Part shown: piece after piece, positions 31,701-44,900 of the stretch
How positions within the stretch are numbered: position 1 is the first letter of the stretch
How the letters are laid out: every line of letters begins with the position of its first letter
Source of the DNA: Prostheceraeus crozeri
Taxonomy: Eukaryota; Platyhelminthes; Polycladida; Euryleptidae
DNA length: 64,000 nucleotides
NCBI GenBank assembly: GCA_907163375.1
Contig: CAJQUW010006864.1
Span: 558,001 to 622,000, forward strand
Direction: 5' to 3'
Made by a program: the position numbers and the translations under genes
The notes under the pieces: model-generated
The model's input: the letters and a program-made list of their open reading frames with translations, nothing else
The model's database searches: none
Told to the model about the DNA's origin: nothing

Positions 31701-34700
31701 TACACGAATAGAAATTAGTGTTGATATCAGAATTATTCAACTGAATTTTAAATTGTCATTTAAAGCAAAATCTATATATTAATTATTTGATGAATTGAAA
31801 TTTATGGGTATCATTAAGCAAGATGTTCTTAACCTTATATTCACAACATGGCTGGCTCTCTCTCCATTTCGTATCATTTTCCTTTCTCTTCGGAGATTAG
31901 TGATCCTGATCCGCTGACCCGCCTCTAGACAGCTATCTTTATCCATCCGCCATCCGCTCAATATCGGGTTTTTCAGGTTTCATCGATCCCCTCATCGATC
32001 CCTGAAACCATTGAATGTTCAATTAATCAAAATTCCATCAAGAATTTGAAAAATAATTACCCCCTAATCTTCGAATCCTAAGATTACCATCTTAATCATT
32101 ATTCACGATCATCGTGTATCGTTTTAACCATTTGCCTCATATTTCTTCTTAGTGATTTTCGTGATTTTTTCGATTTTGATGAATTTTCATTTAAATTTCT
32201 TTGGCTGGGGTCTTCTCTTGCTAAGTCATTAAATCTTGTCAAACATTATAACTAAATCTTGTCTTTACTACTGAAGACTGACCTTAAGCCTTAATCGAGA
32301 AGTACTCTTTATTATTGATTTTGCGGTTTTTAATGCCTTTGACCATGGATGATTCAAATTAATCGAATAAATAATCTATGTAATATACTTCGCGCCTATT
32401 GCATCGAATTGTATGTTATGCACACATTCACAAATAAGATCTCTTCGAATATAGTGTGTCGAAATTTCTTGAATATATGATATATGATTTTTGCGATTAC
32501 ACAGTGTAACCTTTCGTTTGAAATTTTCCTATCATCTATACATCTAAAGATGCAATCGAGACACCTCAATGTGATGTTATTTTTTTCAATGATATATATC
32601 GTTTCTATGAACTACGTTAATAAAATCGTAATCGAGATATCCAACTAATTTTTTTGGATTGAAACCGATAAGAAATGGATCGACGAAGATGAAAGTTAAA
32701 ATGATCAGAAGAAAACAAAGCAAATTTGAAAAAACAAAAGGAAAAAACACTAAAGACGAAAAGGAACAGACCAAAGAAAGGTCTACAAAAAATGGAGCAA
32801 CTTGGAAGTTTCAAATCGAAGAAAACAACTAAAGATCAGTGCTGAATATTCAGTTTCTACATTAGGGAAACTCTTAAAAATTGTTTATATCAAAAAAGTC
32901 GTGAAGAGGTTAATCGTTCTTGCACAAAAGTGAACTACAATCCGGCGTTACTTATGAATGATGATATCAACAATTTGTTCTTCGAAAGCTTAACTTTAAA
33001 CTTCTAATGAATCCAAATCATGCAGCAATAATAAAGCAATATGACTTGCAACAAATCTCTCCATCTTACTGTTATTAAAAATGTTTGCTGTCAAAATAAA
33101 AAAAATCATCGATATAAACAAGAGAAATGATTGCAATGGCTTATAACATATCACCATAAGTTAAGATAATTGTGCAAATACTGGTTTACAATAAATCAAT
33201 TCGAAAATCGTTATCCTGTGTGATCGAATAGAAGTACTTCCGTAAGAGTATCAAGTGTACCATTTCTGTCAATACTGTTCTCGGTTTCACTGTTCCAATT
33301 ATCCTGAAAACTATGATCTCATCATATTTGTACGTGAAGTGAATCTCTTCAACTGTTATTAATTATGGCTCCACTTCATCCTGGCTTCCGTGAATTCCTC
33401 TTCTACGACCATTCCGAGTAGCTATTGTCAATATCGACATTTCTTTTTTTCTTCGATTGAAAATGTGATGGATACCTCCACGAGATCGTCCACGTTTCAT
33501 AGCTTCCTTCTTCCTCGACCTGGAGAGGGTTGCCCATTCAGACTCAGATTTCCGTTACATTTCACTTAAAGGTATCCTCCCTCTTTTCCGCTTGGGCTGC
33601 ACACTAAAGGTGTAAGGTAAGAAACGCAACTTGGCAACATCATGATGGTTTCATGGTCGAGTAATCATGTTCGATCCTCTGTGTTCTCCGGTTCTCAAAG
33701 ATGGCGAGAAGTGATTTCCCCCCAAATTTTGGGAGATTGGATGGCAATCATTTCAAATGCAATCCATGAACATTAATTGGCTGAAATCTATCGACAATCT
33801 TATGTTTGATACAACATCCCCCCTTCAAATTGCTCCATATCACTGACTAATTTAGTCATATTTCAAACTTCATCATTAATTGGCTGAGCATTAAACAACA
33901 GCAAAAAACAGATTGGTTTGAATTGTTACACGGACGTCGAACTTTTATTTTTCATATTTCATATCCTAAAGCGACGACTAACTGTTTTCCGGGTGCCAAC
34001 AGATTTTCAATTATATTGAGGTATCTGTCACCAATGACTCTTATGTTCCAAAAAAGTCGCGTGACTTCTTCTTAGCTTCATATGCGCATCCCTCCTTTGT
34101 TGGCATTACAAACCGATGTGCCGATGATAATGGCTTCCGCTAAAAGGTCGTTGAAACTGTTATAGTTTTTCAAGCCGAAAGGCGTTCCATCTTACCCCCA
34201 TTTGCGATATTTTCGCCTCTTAAACTTTTTCGCAGCATTTAATTCATGATCATCATTTCCTGATGTGTTTTCATGAATCTCCTGCACGAATAACCCTCGC
34301 CCTCGCTCCCGAGCTACCGATTCATCAACGACTCTTTCTTTCGCCCTTTGATATACCTGCAACATGGGTCGGCATTCGTTTTGTACCGGTCAAATTCTTT
34401 GTACTAACTTACTTTTACACTTTTTGTTTTTGTTGTGATGAAATGCATATCTCGAATATTTTTGGATCGCTTAAACAAATACTTGCTAACACTTACTATA
34501 ATTACCATTCTGTTCTTCATTTACATGCTACTACTACTACTACTACTACTACTACATCCAGATTTAGACTAATTGTCCTGCAATCGTCTGAATTAAGCGC
34601 TGTACCGTCTTTTTCAAAGAAACGCTGAAAAAGCTGTTAATCGTCAGAAAAATAGAGAAATTCAATGAAATCATTATGAAATTCTGCGAAATAATTAACG

Positions 34701-35179
34701 TGCGTATTGAGAATTGTATTAGTTGTTAGATGACCTATGCATTTCATCCATGCTCTATGCTGAGACAGACTGATATGGCAGACTGATATGGGATATTTTG
34801 ATTCTAAGTTCACTTGATGTGTAGCGTGTTTAGCCATTATATCTTAAAAAAATCCTCGATGAATGCACTCGTCTTCGCGAGTATCATGTCATCTGCAGAC
34901 AAAGATTGGCTGTCCCCTAAAAAATTAGTGATGCACGTAAATCAAATATGGATAGCTTACCGAGCGTGAAATTAGTCCAAACCATACTCGTACGACGAAG
35001 TAAAAGAGCCTACATACCAATACATACGGATTATTAATTAGGGAGATTATAAATGCGGATTTTAAATTAGGCCTACGCATGTGAATAGAATGTGGTAATG
35101 TGATTGTGTGCTAACAAAAACAAAATAGAAGTTCCATTGTGCATATCTCAAAAAAATTGTGAAATGCAACTCATACAAA
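28717..35179. other. 6.5 kb with no gene recognised
   Basis: AT-rich. Two longer open stretches (29306-29683 and 30476-31021, both +) lack family signatures. The second has a T/G-rich, Cys/Phe/Leu-rich composition and no ATG at its front, so I do not call it. A (CTA)n microsatellite lies at 34528-34555. From 33340 to 33800 there is a slightly more GC-rich stretch without a frame. Confidence 0.5.
34528..34555. repeat. (CTA)n microsatellite, about nine units
   Basis: Uninterrupted CTA repeat read directly. Confidence 0.95.
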
Positions 35180-35831
35180 CTGAGCTGGAAGCGGACCCGG
35201 GCCGGTCTCTCGGTCTCGGGCCTGGAATATCTAATACCCGGGCCAATGTTTACTTTCATCATTTGATAACTTAAATTCTCTGAATCAATTTCATATGATG
35301 GCCTTTCAACATGATTCCTAAGCAATTGGATGAAATAAATACCGGCATAATGACTTCACTTTTTCAAATAGACTGCATGTCTTCAATGCTTTGGTTTTCC
35401 CTGTTTTCATAAGCCTCATACAACTTACAACAATGGCAGCTATCTGCACATCAAATAAGATGCAATTTATTTGTGATAGACAAACACGCTCTGCATGTAC
35501 AACATTTAAAACAAATGAAAATTCACTATGCATTATATGCTTGAAAATTCACCTTACTGTTCAACAGTTATCAATTTACTTACAGATTGCACATAGTCCC
35601 TACAGCATGCGATTATGCTATCAACAATTGGATTTTTAGAATGATTCTCAAGGCGATTACATTCAACTAACGTAAGTGATATTTTTATTAAGGATGAAAA
35701 AGTGCTCAAAACGATGAAATTTATAACCCGGTCCCAGATATAAAATTCATCCGGGCCATACTGGGTCCGGGCCTGATATTTTGGAGTCGATGCCGGACCG
35801 GGCCGAAAAAAGAGGCCCGCTTCCAGCTCTG
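35180..35831. mobile_element. hAT-like non-autonomous element (MITE)
   Basis: 652 bp. The ends are inverted: left CTGAGCTGGAAGCGGACC, right inverted CAGAGCTGGAAGCGGGCC, 16 of 18 matching. The flanking 8-mers CATACAAA (35172-35179) and CATACAAT (35832-35839) agree at 7 of 8 bases, the target-duplication size of hAT elements, and CAGAG is a typical hAT terminus. Both subterminal regions are rich in CCGGGCC and GGCCCGG words, while the middle is AT-rich with no transposase. Confidence 0.8.
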
Positions 35832-35889
35832 CATACAATAGCGTCATGTCTCGCACAACATTTATTTTATCGAAATAATGATAAATTGA

Positions 35890-36830
35890 ACGTAAATTGA
35901 AGTCTTCATGTTTAAAGCAAGAGAGATATTTGGCAAGCTCAAAGAATAATCAAAAAGCTTTCTGGAGTTATGTCAACAAGAAACTTAAGACAAATGATAA
36001 TATCAAGTCAATCACTGACTCTAGTGGTGAAGAAATTACTGATCCTGCAGATATTGCTCAAACATTCAGCGATTACTTTGCCAGTTTTTACAGTAATGGT
36101 AATTTAATCGACTTTGCTTTTCCGACAATCTCGACGCCTTCCTCTGTAACCCAACTTCATGATATAACATTTACGTACGACAATGTCTACGTGATACCAT
36201 CCTTACCTCAGTCAAGTGGTTTAGATAATGATAACATGTGTTTCATCTTCATCAAGCAGGGAGGAAGCTTTTTGGCAAATAAAATGGTGCATCTGTTTAA
36301 TGGCAACACATAACATTCCTGAGGACAAATGATCATAGCACCAATACACAAATCAGGTCCGCGTTCTCATCACACAAATTATAGACCCGTAGCTGTGATT
36401 AGTTGTATTTGTAGAATCATGGAGCGCGTTAGTGTGAAGCAGTTGTAGAACTATCTGACTGATCATGACTATTTTCACGCCTTTCAACATAATTTTTTGC
36501 CAAAACGATCGATCGAAACCGCGGGTGTTGAATTTTACAATTTTTTGACGTCTAGATTAAACAAAAGCTTCTGCGTAGACGTTGCGTTCATCTATTTTAC
36601 TCGTTTCTTCGATAGTGTTCCTCACAATGTATTGTTACATAGATTGCATGATTGTATCTCTGGAAACCTGGGGACCATGGGTACACATGTCATGTCCAAA
36701 TATCACTTCGGAGAAAAACGACTCATCCATGGCGTATTCTACAATTTAATGGAAGAGTTGCCGTTGCTTTGTGGACTGAAGCAAGGCAGTCCTCATCATG
36801 GCATTGCTTTGCAGTTCCTGAAAAACGCAG
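35890..36830 (+). pseudogene. CR1-like LINE fragment, N-terminal part of the reverse transcriptase
   Basis: Readable: 'YLASSKNNQKAFWSYVNKK' and 'ITDPADIAQTFSDYFASFY' (the linker before the reverse transcriptase), then 'IIAPIHKSGPRSHHTNYRP' and 'LPKRSIETAGVEFYNFLTS' with motif A-like 'DVAFIYFTRFFDSVPHNVLL', and finally 'ELPLLCGLKQGS'. Several breaks. The same family supplies the fragments at 47.0-48.0 and 48.2-49.6 kb, which share 'RSIETAG'. It is cut off at about 36830 by the P-like transposon sequence on the other strand. Confidence 0.78.
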
Positions 36831-39827
36831 AAGGAAAAGAGACACACATTGAACGCGAAATCTGTTGGATTGATGAGACCTCCACGGTTAACAGTGTTGT
36901 AGAAATCATATGCAGACTCAGGAATATTAGCGGCACTCGACTCGACATCAACTATGAGCTTTCGGTTATCTCGGCACAAGATTGCTTTACACGATTCACA
37001 TTTTGTTGTGTTCAATGTACTCCTGCAAATGGCACCACAGACAAACAAGACTGTGCTCTGCTCACTAGTGGTTGGATGATAATCCATTTCAAGCGCCTCG
37101 CCAATTTCACTCGCCATTTTCAGCATGTCCTTGTCTTGTTCTTCACCCTGGTCCTGTAAGGCGGCATCAATATCTTGTATGGTGACATTGGAGAACTTGA
37201 GAAGTGATAACGCGCGTATCTTGCGCTCACTCTGCACAATGTCTCGGACCGAAATGAAATAATTGGCTCCAGAGAGCTGCCTGTAATGTCCGAAGCGAGA
37301 TTCAATGTTATCGGACTGCAGTTTTCCAAGAAGAATATAATCAAATTCGAGGCGCGTGAACATATAGTAACAGCACTGGGGCAAGGCAGTACAAGTGTGC
37401 CGAAGAGGGAGAAATGTCTGTTTTGAAAGACCAGGTTTCCTTGAATCTTCCCATCTCTGGAAAATAAATTGATGGATTTCTTAGATTGTAAATAAAATAT
37501 AGACAAATATGATCAAATAGCAATAAATCAACAATCATGCATTTGCGATATTTTGTCTTGCTAGACATGTACGGTATATTCACAAATCCTGATGATTCAG
37601 CATATTCATATCACTTGTGTGGCGCTATTCCGTCGCTATTCCATCTATCTGATCGTATCATGTAAGGAGCTAGCACGTAAGGCCTACGATGATTATTTGA
37701 TTTCAAAATAGTCATGCTTCATAATCAGATTCCTACGCATGCACAGCTACACCTGCATGCTAACGCATCAAAATTGTATGTTGTACAGTTAGGCCTATGT
37801 CTCAGAATGCGATAAATGAATATTGCATTTGTAAAGGAAAAAATACCGGGTATATGAATTACTATGAATCTTACTATAGAATATTATTATGAATCATACG
37901 AATTATACATCATCTCAAAATTTTCTGTAGTCTTACCTGAAGAAACTCGGAAAACTCCTCAAGAAACCCCAATTTCCAGTCAGACGCATGGCGAACCGGG
38001 TCTGCGGCGATGTTGCGCTTGTGTTCTCCTTTGTTCGGCGTTTTGACATTCAAAATTGTCCACATTTTGATTACGAACGAAATAAAGTTCGCCGTATCGA
38101 CCCATGGCTTCTCTTCGTGCTCGGAATAGTGCATCCCTGGTGGATTCAGAGAATATACGCAGTCCCAGCTTTACCGAAGTTTTCTCAATGCTTTTCGGTT
38201 GAAGCACTGCAGGCGTCAATTTGTAAGCCTTTTTCAGGGTCATTGATTGTTCATGTTCATATAGCTGAACAATGTGATCGAAGCTGGGTGAACAGCCATC
38301 CGGAAAGTAGTGAGGCATAGGGGGACAAGTAAAGGTTCGTCTCTTCTGAAAATTGTTGTAAATGTTCTTAATTCCATGGACAGGATCGAAGAAAAGAAAT
38401 ATTGGTTGCCCTGTCACTGGATCCAAAATGTAGGATTGCAATTCTCCTCCGCAGAGATCAACAAGAAATTTCCGATTCACAGTCGCATTATCAACCGAGA
38501 TACCGACCACATTCAAAGATACCTTCCTCAAGGTTTTCATTGTCTCCTCGTAACACTTGCGCAGTTTGTCGGCCGTCAGGACATTGATGGGAAAGAGCGA
38601 AACCACATCTCGATATTTTCCCTTCAGCGACTTGATCATAAAGCACAAGATAGTGGATGCAGCTTCTAAATGTTCAGTGATCCCATGAACCTGGTTTCCA
38701 CTATATTCTATTCATTTGAATAAGTAAACTTCGTCGATCATCAATAGCACATTGCAATCGCGTCCATCAAGCTTTGCAGTGCGCAATCGGAGATAGTTTT
38801 CAATTTGAAGTCCACTATCTGTTGACAGCTTTCTGGTCAGTTTTTTTAGGGTGCAGACAGACGGAAGGCAGAGGATTTTTTGCTGATAGGGGAAGTCGTA
38901 GGCCGCGGGACTAGCTGCATGAATTTGGTAAGTCATCACCATCAGCTGAGACGAGTACGACCTTGCAAATTTACTTTTGTTCAAAAGCAAAACTTGCTCG
39001 ATGAGAAAGTTGAGGCTTTCACTGAGTTAATCTGATTGAGAAGCACTTCGCCACTGCTCCAGTTTGCCAATCACTTCGTCGGCGTAATCGATGCAAATAT
39101 CGCTCGAGTCAGATAAATGCTTTGCTCTCGACATCAAGTTCAAAACTTGAGATATCGAGGACACAGTCGAGTTCGCAGCAATGTCGCTGTAGTTATCTTC
39201 CGGGATGGCATGATCATCGACGAAAACTGCTACAGTCAAGTCACAATCAATCCGCAGACTCGCCTTGATGATGGGCACGTTTTGGGTGACAATATAAAAG
39301 AGGTAAACCGAATCTTCATCAAATTTCATCAAAAATCCAGATGGTATGCAGAGATCATTAGATGACAGTCCCACTTTAAGATCAGCTAGGGAAGAAAGGC
39401 GATCGCTCTCCATGAATTCTTCTATTCTCATTTCCAGCCGATCATTCGAAAGCTTCAATCTCTTGCTTGAGGTGGATGATGTCATTCGTTCAATAGAAGG
39501 GGCGGTGGAGAGGTAAGAAGGTGCATTTGGAAAAACACTGGGAACAGCCGTTTTTTTCAGTAACCTCAATTTTTGTTTTGAAGATCGGTTCTTCACACGG
39601 TTTTTGTTGGAATCCTGACGCTCTTCAGCGTAATCTGTGTGTATGAAATTTCGAGAACACAAGTAGGAATGCTTTGTGGAGGTAAAGTTTTTCCTGGGAT
39701 TTCTGGATATCCACAGTCGGAGTCTCTCGGGTTCATTTAGGGGATAGGCATGATACGAAATTCCTTGCTCATTTTCTGGTGGATCGAGGCCACTGCGACA
39801 ACCATATGCCGAGCATCTATTTGGCAT
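36831..39827 (-). pseudogene. P-element-like (THAP) transposase gene
   Basis: The start 'MPNRCSAYGC' at 39827 opens a THAP zinc-binding domain (C-x4-C, then 'YLCSRNFIHTDY', where family members have C-x2-H: here N replaces the usual His). Then a basic/Ser linker, a region around 'LIEQVLLLNKSKFARSYSS', the central domain ('VVGISVDNATVNRKFLVD', 'PIFLFFDPVHGIKNIYNNF', 'QPKSIEKTSVKLGLRIFSES'), 'ILNVKTPNKGEHKRN', and after an intron (37457-37936, donor CAG|GTAAGA, acceptor TTTTCCAG) the C-terminal 'YILLGKLQSDNIESRFGHYR'. Broken by in-frame stops near 39028 and 38713 and one frameshift near 38050. The retained intron shows it was not copied from RNA. Confidence 0.88.
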
Positions 39828-39899
39828 GACTCTCTAATAATATAACTCTTTGAACGAAACTTGCAATAGAAAAACGAGCAGTTAGCAAAATCCTTTCAA

Positions 39900-40057
39900 C
39901 AGTCCGCCGTGGTTGCTATAACAAAGAGTGCAGTGATCATTGACTGACTAATAATGATGCGTTGACTGGTGACCATCACCACCTGCAGTGAAAATATCTG
40001 ACGTCCGATCTACGCGGACACAACGAAGCAATGAATCAGTCCGCCGTGGTTGGTATA
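39900..40057. repeat. Direct repeat near the 5' end of the P-like gene
   Basis: CAGTCCGCCGTGGTTG followed by C or G and TATA occurs at 39900-39920 and 40037-40057, each followed some 30 bases later by a CATTGAC word. It may be a terminal or subterminal repeat of the P-like element; no inverted partner was found at the other end. Confidence 0.6.
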
Positions 40058-40120
40058 GCGCAGACAGCATAATTCATTGACCTATCCGTCCAGGTGCTGT
40101 TAACTATCTAGGAGTCCATG

Positions 40121-40184
40121 GTCAAACATAGATAGAGCATGAGCATATATACATAGATTAGTAACAGAGCAATGAACGATCAAG
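40121..40184. repeat. 64-bp direct repeat, left copy
   Basis: Starts GTCAAACATAGATAGAGCAT. Matches 46929-46992 with one difference. The pair brackets Tc1 copy 3 and the BEL/Pao body, so it may be what is left of its LTRs. Confidence 0.9.
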
Positions 40185-40242
40185 GGCTTTCATGAAATGC
40201 AAAGTTTATGTACAATGATCCAAAAATATTTACAAGCATATA

Positions 40243-41894
40243 CAATCCGGTTGATAAAAAGTGGATCATCCTAAAATTTGACTAAATGAAACATAAGTAT
40301 GATACAGAAAGCATTTTTCATGTTACTTCATGTCCCTAATATATTTAAATGTCCTTATATAATCTGATAAGCTATGATACAGTAACGGTTTTTTAAGAAG
40401 CTAATATTTTGTGGCCCTACCCTTATTGTCAATGACATTACCAATTCGTCTAGGCATTGATTCGATGATATCGTTGATTTTTGACTGATCTAACTTTCTC
40501 CACTCTCTTTTTAACAGTGACGTAAGTTGTGATACGCCATCTGTAGGTAGCAGTGAACGACGAACGTTACGTTTTAGAATACTCCATACATTTTCTATGG
40601 GATTCAGATCAGGAGAACGAGCTGGCCAAGATAATGTCCTAAGCCCTAATTGAGACTTGCATAAGTTGACTCTACTACTCCTGTGACACGTAGCATTATC
40701 ATCCATAAATAACCAAGTCGATCTGTCATTTGGCCAATGTTCATTCGTAAAACATTCACATAGCGTTCAGAATTCATGGTTCCTTGCTGTATGTGAAGTT
40801 CAGAACGCCCATTGGTCCAAATGCCAGCCCAAATCAGTAGAGTCGCACCATCTTGTACCCGGGGACGATGTAAATGTCTGGGAGATTTCCTGATCAGATT
40901 TTATCCATAATCTCAATCGACCATCACTATCCTTCAGACGGACTGATGCCTCATCAGACCAGACAACCCGATCCCATTGATTTCGCCAGTGACAATGACT
41001 CATTGCCCATCTGAGACGTCTTTTTGTATGCTGATCTGATAATTCGATCTGAGAGGGCCTCTTACAGCTCTTGAAATTCGACTCAATAAGTCTTCTACGA
41101 ATAGTGGACTTAGAAATAGACGAGACTAGTGCAGCCATCTCAGTTAACGAGAGACTTGGATCAACTTTAACAAATCTCAAAATTAGGCGGTCTCTACGTT
41201 TGGATGTTTTGCGTGGACGGCCAGAGCCCTCTTTACGACAGAGTCGAAAATCATCATTATGCCATCTATGCACATTTGTGTAAGGGACATTTCTAAAGTC
41301 GCTTGCTTGTAGCTCGCAAAGAAAACCCTAGTTCTAGCAAGGCTGACACTTTGCCTTTTGTGAATGCGATCTCGTTATTGTTCATTTGTGCTTTGTATTG
41401 TTTTCAACCGGTAAGAGATAGATTTCTAGCTGAAAGCAATCAGGAGTGCTGCCAACCCCACCGCAACGAAGTCAGGAGGCTATGGAACATGAAGTCCAGT
41501 TAATCACATGTAGCAGTTACATTATTGTTGATGAATAATGGTGCTATACTGGCTCTGATTGACCGATTTTCTTTATTTTTGTTTTGCTTGATAGCTTTTG
41601 GCTTGTAGAACAACATATTACATAACAAAGGAAACAAATGTAATTTTATAAGAGTGAGGTATGATTTTGTGTAACATTGCTAAATGAAGATCAAATTATC
41701 TACTACTTTTTTATCTATAACAGGAAAACAACTCAATATTCATGCTTGAAATTTCCAACAATGATATTAGTAAGCACAACTGACATACGTGTATCTTCCA
41801 AATTTCAGAGAAATTCGTTCAAGTTTGGCGGAGTTAGACAAAGTTGAAGTGAAGGCGATGTTTAAGGGTGATCCATTTTTTATGAAACAATCTG
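40243..41894 (-). mobile_element. Tc1-like transposon, copy 3
   Basis: 1652 bp, flanked by TA on both sides. The left end is mutated (CAATCCGGTTGATAAAAAG) while the right is normal. The transposase (40401 to about 41380) carries the two shared frameshifts seen in copy 1, plus an N-terminal frame disturbance, so the long frame opens only at 'MHRWHNDDFRL'. It lies between the left 64-bp repeat and the BEL/Pao body. Confidence 0.93.
40401..41380 (-). pseudogene. Tc1-like DD34E transposase, copy 3
   Basis: Nearly the same protein as copy 1: 'VVWSDEASVRL' for the first D, 'MDDNATCHRSS' and 'SPDLNPIENVWS' for the second D and the E, and tail 'RRIGNVIDNKGRATKY'. The frames break at the same two places as in copy 1. 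An additional change before 'MHRWHN' disturbs the N-terminal DNA-binding part. Not functional as it stands. Confidence 0.9.
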
Positions 41895-41910
41895 TACATG
41901 CATAATAAAC

Positions 41911-44900
41911 ACTATTCGCTTAGTTCAAGGGGAACTAAAGAGTTGATGGGTCGCCTGGTTACACGTCCGTTCGGCAACCTTATGAGAGCCAACCTGACCA
42001 GTCCATCACGTCCAATTTCCACTGACTCAATAATAACCAGAGTCCATTTCAATCTGGGACCCTTGTCACTCAGTAAACAAACTTCGCCCTTCCGGGGCTG
42101 TCTGGGATCACCTCGTCGTTTATGTACACCAGAAAATGATCGATCACGTAAAGAGAGAACGTAAAAGTTCAGCCATTTGTCCCAAAACCTGTTCACTAGC
42201 GCTCTCATTAGTCCAATCGATGGTACACATGGAGTAAATCGGTCTTCCCGTTTGCTTGTTGGTTCTTTTGTCATTCTTTGGAGGATCAGGAAATGTGCAG
42301 GTGTCAACACTTCATCCATTTCATCTGCACGTACAACAATGGTCTGCTGTTCAAGATTCCTTCGATTTCGCAAGCGACAGTTCTTAATTCTTCCAGTGTG
42401 AGAAGCTGCTTACCAATTGTCTTTCTCAGGGCTGATTTTACCTCTCCGATTAGTCGTTCATAGAAACCGCCTTTCCATGGAGCGTACTGTGTGACAAAGT
42501 TCCAGGTGATGCACTTTCCGGTGACAAATCTCTGGACTTCGCTTCTCGACAACATACGGTCTGCACATCTGAAAGTTTGCGCATTATCAGACACAACATC
42601 AGGAATACCGCGCATCGACACAAAGCGTTTCAGAGCGTTTCAGAGCAAGCAAGAAGGAAAAGGTGGACATATCGCCTGTGACCTCTAAATGAATTGCACG
42701 TGTTGATGTGCAAACGAAAACCACAATGTAGCCTTTAATCGACTCCTCCCCCTTGCGGAACGAATACCTAAGAGGTCCGCAATAGTCGATCCCAACAGTA
42801 TGGGAAGCTCTAATACTGGCAAGACGATGATCAGGAAGGTCTGGAGGCGGTGGAAGAACGAAAGGTAAGCCCTGAATTCGTTTACACGTCACACAACGTC
42901 GGAGTACTTTTTTAACCTTGTGCATACCTTTCAATAGCCATGAATTTTCTCTCAATTTTGCAAGTGTCGCAGACACTCCCCCATGAAACACTTTTTCGTG
43001 CACTTCAAGAATTACAAGTCGTTCAAAATCATTGTCATCTGGTATTAGAACAGGGCTATTCATCTCAGTACCCACAGCACTTGAAATTCTACCTCTACAT
43101 CTCACAATGTCATCAGAATCAAGGTACAAATTTAGATTTTTAATTCGTGATGTACATGCTCCATGCCGCTCTTTCAGATAACGGCACTCCGAATCAAAAC
43201 GTTGGTTCTGCAGTGACCGAATCATGCAATTTTGAGCATTTATGTATTCTGCTGCATCAATGTCTAATGAATCATTTGTACATGTATTTCCTTTCAGCCG
43301 ATTAATAAATCTCAAGACATAAGCAGTTACACGTATCATCTTTTCAAAACTACTGAATCGAGTAAGTGGAATTTCATTTGAAATAAGTATGCATGCATGT
43401 CCTTCACTGTTGCTCACATAAGAACTAACGTGAATTTCGTCAGATAAACAGCAGTCAGCATCTTGCTCGACACAATATTCATCCACTTTGGATTCATCAA
43501 TTTCAAATGAGGAACATTTTGGCCATTCGGACTCTGGCTGTGACAGCCATTTGGGTCCTGTCCACCAAATATCGGAAATCTGCAATTTCTCAGCAATCAT
43601 GCCACGCGAACAAATATCAGCAGGATTATCAGTCCCTGGACAGTGTCTCCATTTTTCAGAAGGACAGTGCATTCTTATTTCATTCACACGATTACGAACA
43701 AACAATGGCTACACCTTTTCCTGGTGAATCCAATGTAATGCAGTCATGCTATCACTCCAGCATATCAAACGAATTGTATGCAGATCATTAAATTCTTGAT
43801 AAGCTGTAATAACAGATTTCACTAATCTTGACAATATCAAAGCTCCGAGAAGTTCTAATTGTGGAATAGTCATAGGACGTATCGGTGAAACACGCGATCG
43901 AGCCGAAAGAAATCTCACACATACACTTCCATCGTCGTAAAGAATTCTGAGGTATGAAACTGCACCATAGGCATTGAGAGAGGCGTCAGAAAATCCGTGC
44001 AATTGGACTTCAGTTACCGATTTTTTCATCAATAAACAACGAGGAAGAGTCACGTGGAACGAAGGCAAACTTTGCAGCCAAAGTTTCCAAACTTCCACAA
44101 TATCAGCGGGAAGGATTTCATCCCAGTCTTTCTTCAAAATACATAGTCTCTGAAACAGTTGATTTGGAATTACGGAGATCGGACAAAACACACCAAGTGG
44201 ATCATAAATGCTAGCAAAGGCTTTCAATACTACTCTTTTCGTAAGTGGGGAATTTCTGAATTTCTCGTATATTTCAGTAAGTGAAAACTGTAATCGGTCG
44301 TCTACTGTATCCCAAGGGACACCTAGGAACTTAGTCGTTTTCTTCGCATCTTTTTTTCTTTGCATAGGCCCTCGAAAGATTCAATCTTTTCCAAGAGGTT
44401 CATGTCATTGCAATTCCATTGCCGAAGGTTCATGCTAGCCTCTGAAAACAAATCTTTTGATGCATCATAGATTTTTATGGCTTCTTCAGCTGAAGCACAT
44501 CCAGTCACTAAATTATCAACGTAAAAATCGTTCATGAGTTTGTTCGAGACAAACTCGTTCTCTGCATTTGTGTTCTTAAGTATATGGTGCTTAATGACTT
44601 CCTGCAAGATAGACGGACTCGTATTCATTCCGAAGATAAGTCGTTTGAACTGCCAATGCTCAACATTGGGCTCTGCACTCAAAGGATCATCAACCCACAA
44701 AAACCGGAGAAATTTCCTATCATCTGGGTTTATACTGACCTGAAGGAAAGCTTTTTTCAACATCAGCAACAAGAGCTACTTGGTGCTGCCGAAACTTCAT
44801 CAATAATTGAGGTATCATAGGCGTTGTTGAAGGTCCTACTTCAAGACAGTCATTCAAGCTGAGGGACGATTTTGTGGATTTTGAGGAGGCATCATAGACA

